Shown here: positions 32,896-42,216 of the stretch, in pieces
Layout: every line of letters starts with the position of its first letter
How positions within the stretch are numbered: position 1 is the stretch's first letter
Origin: Acidimicrobiaceae bacterium
GTDB taxonomy: Bacteria > Actinomycetota > Acidimicrobiia > Acidimicrobiales > Aldehydirespiratoraceae
DNA length: 60,026 bases
Direction: 5' to 3'
NCBI GenBank assembly: GCA_026708645.1
Contig: JAPOUM010000029.1
Span: 1 to 60,026, forward strand
Program-made: the position numbers and the translations under genes
The notes under the pieces: model-generated
Database searches by the model: none
The model's input: the letters and a program-made list of their open reading frames with translations, nothing else
Told to the model about the DNA's origin: nothing

Positions 32896-33752
32896 ATCTT
32901 TGAACGCCCTACCAGATCATGGTCGATCTCGCGGTTCACTCGCACCTTCCAACGCTTGTCTAGGACGACATCCGGCCCGCTCAACCACGCCAAGCGGCTC
33001 GGCGCCAGATCAACCGGACGCGCCCCTCGTCGCTGCACAGCCTCAGCCAGAGCATCAAGGTTCAAGGGCTCCTTGATGAACGACCCGAGATCGTTGTGCA
33101 TGGTCTGCAACACATACCCTGCGCGCTGCACCACAGCACAAGGAAACATTTCTGAGACCTCGATAAGAGTGTCAGAGTCAAGCTGTTGAGGGGCGGTTTG
33201 AAAGTCGCCCAGATTGTTGCCGACCTCAGCGAAGCCGCCACCAGCCGGGAAGACGCGCTCCACCAGATCCAGCACAGTGACCTCAGGAATGCTCACCGTC
33301 ACTTCATAATCCTTGAACCGCTTCCGTGTTGTGGGCACCTTGCCGACCCGATGGTTGCGATAGAAGCAAACCTTCACATCGCCGATCCGACGGTCGCGGC
33401 AATACGAATCGACAGCCACCTGCACGAAACGAGGTCGACGATGCCCGACACCGAAAGAACCGGCCGCTGAACGATAGGCAAGGTAGTAGCGATGTCCTAG
33501 ATGCTGCATCAAAGCATCCAAATAATCCGCAGGAGGCTGAGTCCGCATACGCCTCCAGCCCCACTCGACCGCGCCGTACAAGCCTCGGGTGACCGACACC
33601 ATGCTGCCATCATCGCGAGCGACCGCTAAAGCCGCCGACACTCGGGCAGGCTTCACCCCCAGCAGTTCCGCGACACGCTCAGGAGTAGCTGTCAGCTCGC
33701 CGGTGGCGATCATATGATCGGCTAGCCGGCTCGCAGGGATCGGTCCAGTCAT
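32892..33752 (-). CDS. AbiEi family antitoxin
   Basis: The protein has 286 residues from ATG 33752. The N-terminal winged helix contains LTATPERVAELLGVKPARVSAAL, quoted by its ends LTATPERV and PARVSAAL. It is followed by LGHRYYLAYRSAAGSFGVGHRRPRFVQV, as in AbiEi (ends LGHRYYLAYRSAAG and RRPRFVQV), and VTVSIPEVTVLDLVE. The family represses its own operon and neutralises AbiEii without direct contact. It appears intact although the partner toxin is truncated. It diverges from hypF across 233 bp. Confidence 0.8.
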   Translation of the reverse strand: MTGPIPASRLADHMIATGELTATPERVAELLGVKPARVSAALAVARDDGSMVSVTRGLYGAVEWGWRRMRTQPPADYLDALMQHLGHRYYLAYRSAAGSFGVGHRRPRFVQVAVDSYCRDRRIGDVKVCFYRNHRVGKVPTTRKRFKDYEVTVSIPEVTVLDLVERVFPAGGGFAEVGNNLGDFQTAPQQLDSDTLIEVSEMFPCAVVQRAGYVLQTMHNDLGSFIKEPLNLDALAEAVQRRGARPVDLAPSRLAWLSGPDVVLDKRWKVRVNREIDHDLVGRSKI

Positions 33753-33985
33753 GGCTCCACTCTAGAAGACCGCGTGCAATCATGTCGCGCCGTCACGCGC
33801 AAAACCGGCCATATCCCAGCCAAAAACGAACACACATCGGGAATTCGCGCGACCCCGCGACGGTGAAGCCGCTGCCGGAACGCAAGTTCAAGCGCCGCGC
33901 TTCCGTAATCGCAGACACCGGCCCGGCTTGCGGCCGGCTCGGCCCCAGTCAGTCCAGCAGGCATCGGCTCGGTAGCTTCGGCGTC

Positions 33986-36271
33986 ATGCAGCGGCGCCGC
34001 TTGTGCATCACAGGCATCGTCCAAGGCGTGGGCTTCCGACCGCACCTGCACCGCCTGGCACGACAATTGTCGCTGACCGGCGCGGCAGGAAACGATGGTC
34101 GCGGCGTCTGGTGCGAGATCCAGGGCACACCGGCCGATCTCGCCGTCTTCATCGAGAGGATCACTGCCGAGGCGCCTCCGCTGGCCCGTGTGGAATCTCT
34201 GCATTCAATGACCGTGGACTGCATCGAACACGAAAACGAGTTCCGGATTGCTGCCAGCTCGGGCGGCGATGGTCCGGGTTTCGCCGGCGTGCCCGCTGAC
34301 GCGGCCGCCTGCCCGGCGTGCCTCGCCGAGATCCGCGACCCGAGCGACCGCCGCTTCGGCTACGCCTTCACTTGCTGCGTCGACTGCGGGCCCCGATACA
34401 CGGTCGTGCAGAGCCTGCCCTATGACCGCGAACGCACCTCCATGGCTGGATTCGCTCTCTGTGAGGCATGCGACAGCGAGCACCGCGACCCGCGGGATCG
34501 GCGCCATCACGCCCAGGCGGTGTGCTGTGACCGTTGCGGGCCGCGACTGACGCTGCGGTCGGGCACCGGCGAGACCTTCGACGGCGAGCCGCTCGCTGCC
34601 GCGGCGGGACTGCTGCGGGCGGGCCGCATCGTCGCCGTCAAAGGCGTCGGCGGATATCAGCTGGCCTGCCGAGCCGACGACCCCGACGCTGTGTCTCGGC
34701 TGAGGCAGCGCAAACACCGCGAAGAGAAGCCCTTCGCTGTGCTGGTCGCATCGCTGGGGGCCGCAGGCGAGCTGGTCCGTCTGGACGACTTGTCCGAGCG
34801 GGTGCTGAGCGGCCCCGAGACCCCGATAGTGCTGGCCCCCCGGCGGGAGTCGGCGACCGTGGCGGAGCAGGTGGCGCCCGGCACGGGCCTGCTGGGAGTG
34901 ATGCTGCCGGCGAGTCCGCTTCACGCCATGCTGGCGGAGGCTGTCGGATTCCCGTTGGTCTGCACCAGCGGGAATCGCAGCGACGAGCCGATCGTCATCG
35001 ACGACGCCGAGGCGCGAGCAGAGCTCGGACCGATGGTAGACGCGATACTCAGCCACGACCGAGTGATCGAACGACGCGCCGACGACTCTCTGGCCCATGT
35101 CGTGAACGGCGGTTTTCAGCTGCTGCGACGCGCCCGCGGTTACGCCCCCACGCCCTTGCGGCTCAGCGGCGCCGACTGCGGCGGCAGCGGCGGCGCGGCA
35201 GTGCTTGCGGTGGGCGCTGAACTCAAGAGCACGGTCTGTTTGGCTCTGGGCAGCGAGGCCCACATGTCGGTGCATCTCGGCGATTTGGAACATCCGGCGG
35301 CTCTGAGCGCTTTCGAGGTCGCCGTGAGCGATCTGCTGGAGTTGACCCGAGCCGCTCCCGAACTGGTCGTCCATGACCTTCATCGCGAGTATCTGTCCAC
35401 GAAGTTCGCTGTCAGCGTCGATCTCGCCCCGACGCTGGGGGTGCAGCACCATCACGCGCATCTGGCCTCCTGTCTGGCCGACTCGGGGCACTCCGGCGCC
35501 GCCATAGGCCTGATCTTCGATGGCATGGGCTGGGGCGCCGACGGCACTCTCTGGGGCGGCGAAGTCCTGGTCGGCGACGCCTCCGGCTATGACCGCTTCG
35601 CTCATTTGCGGGCCGTGCCGATGCCGGGCGGCGCCGCGGCGATCCGCCAGCCTTGGCGCATGGCGCTGGCTCACCTCTTCGAGGCCTTCGGGACGGATCT
35701 GCCGCTGATCGCTTCACTGGCAGGCCACTACGACGAGGCGCCCCGGCTGCGGAGGCAGTGCCAAACAGGGCGTTCGGTGATGACCACGTCGCTGGGCCGG
35801 CTGTTCGACGCGGTCGCGGCGTTGTGCGGGATCGGTCAGAGCGTCAGCTACGAAGGACAGGCAGCCGTCGGACTCGAGCAGGCTGCGGGGCTCTGTGAGA
35901 GGCGCTACCCGGCGGTGATCAGCACAGACACCCCGGCGGTGATCGACCCGACCCCGCTGATAGCCGCAATCGTCGACGATCTGCTGGCCGGCAGGCAGGC
36001 GCCGGAGATCTCGGGCGCCTTTCATCGGTGGGTCGCAGACGTCGCTGCGGCGGCGGCGCAGCGGGCGCGTGAGGCCACTGGGCTGACTGCCGCGGCGCTG
36101 TCGGGAGGCGTCTTCCAGAATCGTCTGCTGACCGAGATGCTGACCGCCGAACTGCGCCGGTGCGGCTTCTCGGTGCTCAGCCACCGTCGCGTCCCGCCCA
36201 ACGACGGAGGCATCTCGCTGGGGCAGGCGGCAGTGGGCCGGGCGACGCTGACCGAGCAAGGATGCAGTTGA
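33986..36271 (+). CDS. hypF: Carbamoyltransferase HypF
   Basis: I start at ATG 33986 (MQRRRLCITGIVQGVGFRPHL); upstream frame extension lacks similarity. The protein has 761 residues. Domains in order: acylphosphatase (1-90, GIVQGVGFRPH), two zinc fingers (CPACL...CCVDCG; CEACD...CCDRCG), YrdC/Sua5-like domain with KGVGGYQLACRADD, and a Kae1-like domain with HHHAHLASCLAD and GLIFDGMGWG. HypF transfers carbamoyl from carbamoyl phosphate to the HypE cysteine, the first step in making the CN ligands of [NiFe]-hydrogenase. It faces the hyp genes at 37323-41063 on the opposite strand. Confidence 0.95.
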   Translation: MQRRRLCITGIVQGVGFRPHLHRLARQLSLTGAAGNDGRGVWCEIQGTPADLAVFIERITAEAPPLARVESLHSMTVDCIEHENEFRIAASSGGDGPGFAGVPADAAACPACLAEIRDPSDRRFGYAFTCCVDCGPRYTVVQSLPYDRERTSMAGFALCEACDSEHRDPRDRRHHAQAVCCDRCGPRLTLRSGTGETFDGEPLAAAAGLLRAGRIVAVKGVGGYQLACRADDPDAVSRLRQRKHREEKPFAVLVASLGAAGELVRLDDLSERVLSGPETPIVLAPRRESATVAEQVAPGTGLLGVMLPASPLHAMLAEAVGFPLVCTSGNRSDEPIVIDDAEARAELGPMVDAILSHDRVIERRADDSLAHVVNGGFQLLRRARGYAPTPLRLSGADCGGSGGAAVLAVGAELKSTVCLALGSEAHMSVHLGDLEHPAALSAFEVAVSDLLELTRAAPELVVHDLHREYLSTKFAVSVDLAPTLGVQHHHAHLASCLADSGHSGAAIGLIFDGMGWGADGTLWGGEVLVGDASGYDRFAHLRAVPMPGGAAAIRQPWRMALAHLFEAFGTDLPLIASLAGHYDEAPRLRRQCQTGRSVMTTSLGRLFDAVAALCGIGQSVSYEGQAAVGLEQAAGLCERRYPAVISTDTPAVIDPTPLIAAIVDDLLAGRQAPEISGAFHRWVADVAAAAAQRAREATGLTAAALSGGVFQNRLLTEMLTAELRRCGFSVLSHRRVPPNDGGISLGQAAVGRATLTEQGCS

Positions 36272-36475
36272 ACCGTGGCGGCCGCCCAGGCGGACGGGAC
36301 TGCCTACGGGGGCTGTCACGAGGGCTGATACGTTGTCGAGGAGATGAGGGGATGATCGGAGCATTGCGATGACGGAGAGGCCGGAAAAGCAGCCAGAAAG
36401 GCCGAGTCGCGCCGGCGAAGGCAGAGGCAGCGTCACGACGACTAAAGCAGAGACAGAGACAGAGACAGTGTCGCG

Positions 36476-37243
36476 ATGAAGATCGGGGTGGTCGGCAAGG
36501 GGGGCGTGGGCAAGACCACCGTCAGTGCGCTGCTGGCACGGTCGCTGATCGCTCGGGGTCGGCGGGTGCTGGCCGTGGACACCGACTCCAACCCCAACCT
36601 GGGACTGTCGCTGGGCTTGGACGCGGAGCAGACGGACGCCCTGCCGACAGTGCCGAGATCGATCATCGTGGGCTCACGAGGCGACCTGACCGTCGGCGAG
36701 CTCATGGCCGACTACGGGGCTCGAACCCCTTCGGGTGTGACCGTGATGTCGGCTCTGCGCGTCAACGAAGCCGCAGCCGGATGCACCTGCGGAGGTCACG
36801 CCACTGTGCGCAGCCTTCTGGGAGAAGCCCTCGAAACAGAGACTGACGACACCATCATCGACATGGAGGCCGGCATCGAGCATCTGAGCCGCTCGGGCGG
36901 GACTCTGGCCCACGCCGATGTGCTGGTGCTAGTGATGGAACCCAGCCTCAAGGCTGTGATCACCGCTCACAGGACCATCACCCTGGCCCGCGAGCTGGGC
37001 ATCGCAGCCTGGATCGGGGTCGGCAACAAGGCCGGCGAAGACCAGCGGGACCTGCTGGCACGGCTGTGCGCGCAGAACGGCGTGCCGCTCGATGTGGTGA
37101 TCCCCGCCAGCGGCGGCGTCGTGCGCGCCGACCGTGAGGGCGTGCCGCTGCCGAGCACCGGAGACGCCGCAGTGTGGGCCGCGGTCGAGTCCCTCACCGA
37201 AAGCGTCCTGCGAACTGCCCGGCCCCTGACAACCGGCCCCTGA
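36476..37243 (+). CDS. CooC/MinD-like P-loop ATPase with Cys-x-Cys motif
   Basis: The protein has 255 residues. MKIGVVGKGGVGKTTVSAL is the Walker A, and VDTDSNPNLGLSLGLD follows. GCTCGGHATVRSL near residue 100 supplies C-x-C-x-x-H, the position that in CooC binds metal between subunits. IIDMEAGIEHLSRSG is switch II, and GNKAGEDQ serves base recognition. CooC inserts or supplies Ni for carbon monoxide dehydrogenase. Here it is 204 bp downstream of hypF and no CODH gene is present, so hydrogenase maturation is the likelier role. It shares 255 residues in length with the ATPase at 41063-41830. Confidence 0.8.
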   Translation: MKIGVVGKGGVGKTTVSALLARSLIARGRRVLAVDTDSNPNLGLSLGLDAEQTDALPTVPRSIIVGSRGDLTVGELMADYGARTPSGVTVMSALRVNEAAAGCTCGGHATVRSLLGEALETETDDTIIDMEAGIEHLSRSGGTLAHADVLVLVMEPSLKAVITAHRTITLARELGIAAWIGVGNKAGEDQRDLLARLCAQNGVPLDVVIPASGGVVRADREGVPLPSTGDAAVWAAVESLTESVLRTARPLTTGP

Positions 37244-37322
37244 CAGCGGAACCCCTGACACCGAGCCACTGACAACGAGACAAGGCCCGCGACGACCGGC
37301 GAGCGTCTCGCTCAGCAGATGC

Positions 37323-38423
37323 TCAGCAGATTCGGGGGAGAGGGTCGCCGACGAGCATGTCCACGATGCGGGCGCCGCCGAAGCCGGTGCGCACCAGCAC
37401 GAGTCCCGGATGGGATTCGGTGACCGAGCCGACCACGCAGGCTTCGGTTCCCGCTTCGCAGCTCTGCATGGCTCGCACCGCCTCCGGCGCGGCCTCGGCC
37501 GGCACCACAGCCAGCATCTTGCCTTCGTTGGCGATGTAGAGAGGATCGAGCCCCAGCATTTCGCACGCTCCGGCCACGGTGCTGTTGACCGGCAGCGCAC
37601 GCTCGTCGAGCTCGACGCCGAGACCGCAGTCGGCCGCCAGTTCGTTGCACGCCGAAGCCACTCCCCCCCTCGTGGGGTCGCGCAACCAGCGAGTCTCGGG
37701 AACCGCGTCCAGCAGAGCCGACACCAGCTCGTGAAGCGGCGCCGTGTCGGAGGCGACGTCGGCGGCCACAGCCAGATCGCCTCGAGCCACCATCACGGCG
37801 ACACCGTGATCCCCGATGGCGCCCGACAGCACCAGCGCATCCGCAGGCTGCACCGACGCCGCGTCGAGGCGGCTGTCGGGTCTGACGAAGCCGACGCCGG
37901 TGGTGGTGATGTAACAGCCGTCGGCGGCGCCGCGTTCCACGACCTTCGTGTCGCCGGTGACGACTGCGGCGCCCGCTGCGGCAGCGGCACGGGCTACGTC
38001 ATCCACGATCTCGCGCAGCTCTTGCACCGGCAGGCCTTCTTCGAGCACCAGCGACACCGTCAGAGCCAGCGGTTCGGCGCCCATGGCCGCCAAGTCGTTG
38101 ATGGTGCCGTTGACGGCCAGATCACCGATGGCGCCGCCGTTGAAGCGTCGCGGGGTCACCACGAAAGCGTCGGTCGTGACAGCCAGACGGCGACCGTCGG
38201 CTGTGTCGGCTATGTCGAGCACCGCTGCATCGTTGAGACCGTCGAGCGCCGGATTGGAGAACGCGGGCCGTATCACGGCTTCGATCAGCGACCGGCTCGC
38301 CCGGCCGCCCGCACCGTGAGCCATGGTGATGGTCTCGTCGCTCATCTTGGGCGGGCGGCGCCGCCACGACTCGATCCGGGCCAGCACAGCCTCACGAGTC
38401 TCGAAATCGTCGTTCGGCGCCAT
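37323..38423 (-). CDS. hypE: Hydrogenase maturation protein HypE
   Basis: The protein has 366 residues. A leader of about 25 residues precedes MSDETITMAHGAGGRAS. The PurM-like core shows NDAAVL, GTINDLAAMGAEPLALTVS, VTGDTKVVERG and RDPTRGGVASACNELA. The C-terminus is PLPRIC, the invariant tail whose Cys is carbamoylated by HypF and dehydrated to a thiocyanate. It donates cyanide to the iron of the active site. It is the last gene of a minus-strand hyp operon and converges with the ATPase gene at 36476-37243. Confidence 0.95.
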   Translation of the reverse strand: MAPNDDFETREAVLARIESWRRRPPKMSDETITMAHGAGGRASRSLIEAVIRPAFSNPALDGLNDAAVLDIADTADGRRLAVTTDAFVVTPRRFNGGAIGDLAVNGTINDLAAMGAEPLALTVSLVLEEGLPVQELREIVDDVARAAAAAGAAVVTGDTKVVERGAADGCYITTTGVGFVRPDSRLDAASVQPADALVLSGAIGDHGVAVMVARGDLAVAADVASDTAPLHELVSALLDAVPETRWLRDPTRGGVASACNELAADCGLGVELDERALPVNSTVAGACEMLGLDPLYIANEGKMLAVVPAEAAPEAVRAMQSCEAGTEACVVGSVTESHPGLVLVRTGFGGARIVDMLVGDPLPRIC

Positions 38424-38468
38424 CGGATGAGTCTCGGTTCAGCCTCGGGTCAGTCTGCGAGCCGGTTT

Positions 38469-39596
38469 CTAGCGGGCGTGGACAGCGATGCGGGGCCTGC
38501 TCGAATAGCGCCCGTAGTTGTAGTAGGCAGCGCAAGCCCCCTCTGATGAGACCATGCAGGTGCCTATAGGCGTCTCAGGAGTGCAGGCCGTGCCGAAGAC
38601 TTTGCACTCCCAGGGCCGCAGCGCTCCTTTCAGAACCTCGCCGCACTGGCAGGCTTTGGGATCGGCGACTCGCACGCCCGGCACCGCGAAGCGCTCTTCG
38701 GCATCCCAGGCCGAGAACTCCGGCGCCACGGCCAGAGCGCTCTGGGCGATGAAACCCAGGCCGCGCCACTCGAAGTGCGGCCTGACCACGAACGCCTCCC
38801 TCAACAGTTGCAGGGCTCGCTTGTTGCCGTCGTCGGACACGACACGCCGGTACTGGTTCTCGATTTCGCAGCGGCCCTCGGCAAGCTGCTTCAACAGCAT
38901 CTGCACGGCTTGGAGAATGTCGACCGGCTCGAAGCCCGCCGTCACCAACGGGCGCCCGTAGTGCTCGGCGACGAAACGGTAAGGGCGGGTTCCTATCACC
39001 GTGGAGACGTGCCCGGGGCCCAGAAAACCGTCGAGGTCGAGTCCCGGCGAGTCGAGTATCGCCTTGAGCGGCGGCACGATGGTGACATGGTTGCAGAACA
39101 CGCTGAAGTTGGCGACGTCGCGGCGGCGGGCCTGCACGAGAGTGACCGCAGTGGAGGGCGCGGTGGTCTCGAAACCCACGGCCAGAAAAACCACTTGGCG
39201 ATCCGGTAAGCGCTCGGCGAGCGCCAGCGCGTCAAGCGGCGAATACACGACGCGCACATCGGCGCCGCGAGCCTTGGCTTCCAGCAGGTTGGAGTCTTTG
39301 CCCGGCACTCGCAGCATGTCGCCGAAACAGCACATGGTGACCGAGTCGATGCCGGCCACAGCGATGGCGTCATCGACGCGTCCCATGGGAATCACGCACA
39401 CCGGACAGCCCGGCCCGTGGATCAGCTCGATGCTCGCAGGCAGCAGAGCTTCGAGTCCGTGTCGGTAGATGGCGTGGGTGTGGCCGCCGCAGACCTCCAT
39501 GAATTTGCGGGCCGGCTGGTCGGAGGCTTGCGCTGCGATCTCGTCGAGCAGCCGTCGGGCCGCTTCGGGATCGCGGAACTCGTCGACGTACTTCAT
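38469..39596 (-). CDS. hypD: Hydrogenase maturation protein HypD
   Basis: I start at ATG 39596 (MKYVDEFRDPEAARRLL), giving 375 residues. Conserved HypD motifs are present: FMEVCGGHTHAIYRHGL, HGPGCPVCVIPMG, FGDMLRVPG and VGFETTAPSTA. The [4Fe-4S] and thiol-redox cysteines include C-x-C (ACQCGEVL), CKVFGTAC and TPIGTCMVSSEGACAAYY. HypD with HypC holds the Fe(CN)2CO unit. The start overlaps the SIS gene (ATGA), and the next gene is hypE, 45 bp away. Confidence 0.95.
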   Translation of the reverse strand: MKYVDEFRDPEAARRLLDEIAAQASDQPARKFMEVCGGHTHAIYRHGLEALLPASIELIHGPGCPVCVIPMGRVDDAIAVAGIDSVTMCCFGDMLRVPGKDSNLLEAKARGADVRVVYSPLDALALAERLPDRQVVFLAVGFETTAPSTAVTLVQARRRDVANFSVFCNHVTIVPPLKAILDSPGLDLDGFLGPGHVSTVIGTRPYRFVAEHYGRPLVTAGFEPVDILQAVQMLLKQLAEGRCEIENQYRRVVSDDGNKRALQLLREAFVVRPHFEWRGLGFIAQSALAVAPEFSAWDAEERFAVPGVRVADPKACQCGEVLKGALRPWECKVFGTACTPETPIGTCMVSSEGACAAYYNYGRYSSRPRIAVHAR

Positions 39597-40777
39597 GGCG
39601 CTGCGTGCTTCTTCGCCGGTTCGGCCGTCCGCGCTTCGCCGGCCTTCTGGGCCGCGGGCGCGGGCGCGGCTCGTGGCGGGCCGGCACCGGTCGGAGCGGC
39701 GGCGACGCGCTCGCACAGAGCGCTCATCAGCGCTGCTTGAGCTTCTTGGATGCGATGCACCGACAGCGACGCTACGACGAGGTTGTGATGCACGCTCGGG
39801 TGGTCGGCGAAAGCCCCGCCGCCGTAGCCGCTGAGCCCGATCGTGGTCAGGCCTCGGCTGTCGGCTTGTTGGAACGCCGCGAGCAGGTTGCGAGAAGCTC
39901 CCGAAGTGCTGCATCCCACAAGCACGTCGTCGGGCTGAGCGAAGGCGTCGAGCTGGCGCGCGAAGACTCGTTCAGCGCCGAGATCGTTGGCCAAGGCGGT
40001 GGCTATGGCATAGTCGGCGCAGAGCGGCTCGGCAGCGACGCCTCGGTGTCGCAGCAGCCTGGCCAGCCGGGCGGCGTCGCTGGCGCTGCCGCCGTTGCCG
40101 ATGGTGAGCACACAGCGACCGGCCGCCGCGGCACGGCTGATGGCGTCGCCTGATGCCGCTATGGCGGACTGATTGGAGACGAGAGACTGCCGCGCCAGCT
40201 GCTCTGACTCGTCTGCCTTGGCGGCGGCTGAGGACTGCAGCGCCCGGCGCAGCGCGGCCTCGTCGCTGTCGGCGGCGTCGAGGAACGGGTAGAGGAAACC
40301 GGTGGCGTCGCCGCCTGCCGCGCCGCCGGCGCCGACCACACCGGGATGCTCGAGAGCGACCTGCACCAGCTCCCACAACAGGTGATAGCTGCGGACGATC
40401 GCCTGGTCGGGCTGCTGGGAATCAATGAAGAGATCAGCGCCCGCCGCGGTGGCAGCGTCGGCGGCAGCGTCGGCGATCACGAGCACGACTTCTGACGAGT
40501 TGCGGCGCCTGGTCGGGGATGCGGCCGCGGGGTCGGCCACGCGGGCGGCCAGAGGACGCGTGCCTGCCACCACAGGATGAACGAATTCGACAGCGACGTG
40601 ATGCGCGTGGTCCGCGGCGCCGGGCGCCTGCACGCACAAGCGGCGCCCCGCAACGAAGGCTCGGGCCAGACACAGCGCCGCCTCAACAGGGTCTCGGCCG
40701 CAGTCGATCGTCATGGCGTCCAGTGTCACGTCCTTAAGTTTCACGTCTTCAAACAACCCATGAGCCGGAAGACCCAT
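39593..40777 (-). CDS. SIS-domain phosphosugar-binding protein of the hyp operon
   Basis: I start at ATG 40777 (MGLPAHGLF); a later ATG at about 40714 is possible. The protein has 394 residues. The N-terminal half contains an archease/6-phosphogluconolactonase-like unannotated region rich in Ala. The C-terminal half is an SIS domain: LTIGNGGSASDAARLARLLRH, ALANDLGAERVFARQL, DVLVGCSTSGASRNLLAA, as in GmhA-type isomerases. The C-terminal 50 residues are a basic Ala/Pro tail. SIS proteins occur between hypC and hypD in some actinobacterial hydrogenase clusters; the substrate is unknown. The stop overlaps hypD. Confidence 0.75.
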   Translation of the reverse strand: MGLPAHGLFEDVKLKDVTLDAMTIDCGRDPVEAALCLARAFVAGRRLCVQAPGAADHAHHVAVEFVHPVVAGTRPLAARVADPAAASPTRRRNSSEVVLVIADAAADAATAAGADLFIDSQQPDQAIVRSYHLLWELVQVALEHPGVVGAGGAAGGDATGFLYPFLDAADSDEAALRRALQSSAAAKADESEQLARQSLVSNQSAIAASGDAISRAAAAGRCVLTIGNGGSASDAARLARLLRHRGVAAEPLCADYAIATALANDLGAERVFARQLDAFAQPDDVLVGCSTSGASRNLLAAFQQADSRGLTTIGLSGYGGGAFADHPSVHHNLVVASLSVHRIQEAQAALMSALCERVAAAPTGAGPPRAAPAPAAQKAGEARTAEPAKKHAAP

Positions 40778-40790
40778 GCGCAGGATGGGC

Positions 40791-41063
40791 TCATGCGTCG
40801 GGGCTGGATGTGAAAGCTTCCATCTCTTCGTCGTAGACCGACCCGAGCTGCCGAATGAACTCCAGGGTCTCGGCCGCCTCGGACGCGTCGATGCGCGCCA
40901 TGGCGAAGCCCACATGCAGCAGCACCCAGTCGCCGACCGAGAGCGGCTCGTCGTCCACCATGACCGTGTTGACCTCGCGCTGCGCTCCGTCCACATCGAC
41001 GACGGCGGTGTGGGGCCCGGCGGGCTGCAACTCCACCACCTGAGCGGGAATGCCCACACACAT
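40791..41063 (-). CDS. hypC: Hydrogenase assembly chaperone HypC
   Basis: The protein has 90 residues with the diagnostic MCVGIPAQVVE start; the Cys after the initiator Met binds the iron fragment on HypD and the large subunit. The OB-fold then shows VGDWVLLHVGFAMARID, also typical. The start shares one base with the stop of the upstream ATPase gene (TGATG), so the two are translationally coupled. The gene is 13 bp upstream of the SIS gene. Confidence 0.92.
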   Translation of the reverse strand: MCVGIPAQVVELQPAGPHTAVVDVDGAQREVNTVMVDDEPLSVGDWVLLHVGFAMARIDASEAAETLEFIRQLGSVYDEEMEAFTSSPDA

Positions 41064-41830
41064 CAGACCGCGACCGCCGCAGGGCGGCCTACAAGGCGAG
41101 CGAACAGCCCGTCCAGATCGGCTACCAGATCGTCGTCGGGGGCGTAGTCGAGCAACGGGAGCGTGCGGGCGTCGGCGTCGAGCGCCGCGTCAGACCAGCG
41201 AAGCGACCCGGCCAGCTCCAAGCCGTGACTTTGACAGTATTGAGCGATGGCTTCAAGATCCGACGGCTGGCGGCACTTGTTGGCGATCACCGCCACCCGG
41301 CTGATGCTGGTCTCACCGGCGAGAGCGGCCTGCAGCTTCACCGCCTCGAGCGACCTGTAGTAGGGCTCGGCGACCAGGAGCAGAGTGTCGCAGTGTCGGG
41401 CCGTTCCCCGGCTGAGATGCTCGGGGGAAGCCTCCAAGTCGAGCAGCGTGACCGTGTCGGCAGCGTCGCCGAGATCGGCCAGCAAGGCGCTGACCGTGGC
41501 GTGCGCCGAGCACATGCAGCCTTCGTCTGCGTGTTGCGGCATGGCCATGCGCACCAGCCGGACGCCGTCGGGCGCGGCGCTGCTGTAGCGCTGCAGCACC
41601 TCGTCCACTCCGGCGGTGAGCCTCGGGCCGTCGAAACGGCGCGACACCAGCGAGACCGGCAGGAAGGGCGCCATGGAGGAACCGGCGAGGCCGATGGCCG
41701 CATGAAGGTTGGGGTTGGTGTCGCCGTCGACGGCCACCACACGCAGACCCGAGCGGGCCAGCAGCCGAGCCGCGGTCGCGCAGACGGTGGTCTTGCCGGC
41801 GCCGCCCTTGCCTGCCACTGCGATCTTCAT
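41063..41830 (-). CDS. CooC/MinD-like P-loop ATPase with Cys-x-Cys motif
   Basis: The protein has 255 residues. MKIAVAGKGGAGKTTVCATA carries the P-loop and the MinD signature Lys. VDGDTNPNLHAAIGLAG follows. GCMCSAHATVSALL near residue 104 supplies C-x-C-x-x-H. LLDLEASPEHLSRG is switch II and IANKCRQPSD the base-recognition motif. It is coupled on both sides (ATGA with the PadR gene, TGATG with hypC), which places it firmly in hydrogenase maturation. With no hypA/hypB in sight it may handle nickel in place of HypB. Confidence 0.82.
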   Translation of the reverse strand: MKIAVAGKGGAGKTTVCATAARLLARSGLRVVAVDGDTNPNLHAAIGLAGSSMAPFLPVSLVSRRFDGPRLTAGVDEVLQRYSSAAPDGVRLVRMAMPQHADEGCMCSAHATVSALLADLGDAADTVTLLDLEASPEHLSRGTARHCDTLLLVAEPYYRSLEAVKLQAALAGETSISRVAVIANKCRQPSDLEAIAQYCQSHGLELAGSLRWSDAALDADARTLPLLDYAPDDDLVADLDGLFARLVGRPAAVAV

Positions 41831-42216
41831 GCCGGCGAGCCTTGACGAGCCGCCGAGCCCTTATCAGCGTGTGAGCCCTGATGTGCCTGGAAATGCTCCA
41901 GGGCGGCAGTCAAGCCGTCGCGTGCTGCGGCCAGTTCGGCGGCGGCAGCTCGGGCGGCGTCGCTGCCGGCGCCGGTCAGCGAGTAGAGGCGCCGGTCCGG
42001 TCCGGCGACAGAACCGACCCACTGCGAGGTGACCAGGCCGCGCTGCTGCATGGTTCGCAGAGCCCGGTAAACCGCCGCGAGATCCACCGGCAAGCCCAGC
42101 GCTTTGACCGTCTCGCAGAGTTCATAGCCGTATGACGTTGCCTCGCGTCGCAGGCTGAGCAGCAAGAACGCTCTCAGGAAGCGCCTGGGCAGGCCTTCGC
42201 CGCTCTCAGTGCCCAT
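41827..42216 (-). CDS. PadR-family transcriptional regulator
   Basis: I start at ATG 42216 (MGTESGEGLPRRFLRAFLLL), giving 129 residues. The upstream in-frame extension lies in the His-rich gene and has no similarity. The winged helix is GYELCETVKALGLPVDLAAVYRALRTMQQRGLV, quoted by its ends GYELCETV and RTMQQRGLV, with a DRRLYSLTGAG wing. A C-terminal helix completes a PadR. The start overlaps the previous gene by 11 bp and the stop overlaps the ATPase. It probably regulates this operon and the divergent structural genes. Confidence 0.78.
   Translation of the reverse strand: MGTESGEGLPRRFLRAFLLLSLRREATSYGYELCETVKALGLPVDLAAVYRALRTMQQRGLVTSQWVGSVAGPDRRLYSLTGAGSDAARAAAAELAAARDGLTAALEHFQAHQGSHADKGSAARQGSPA

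Noticed and set aside
36369..36479. 36-codon frame overlapping the start of the ATPase gene at 36476
   Set aside because: The ATGA overlap is tempting, but the product is low-complexity (TETETETV) and no similarity supports it.
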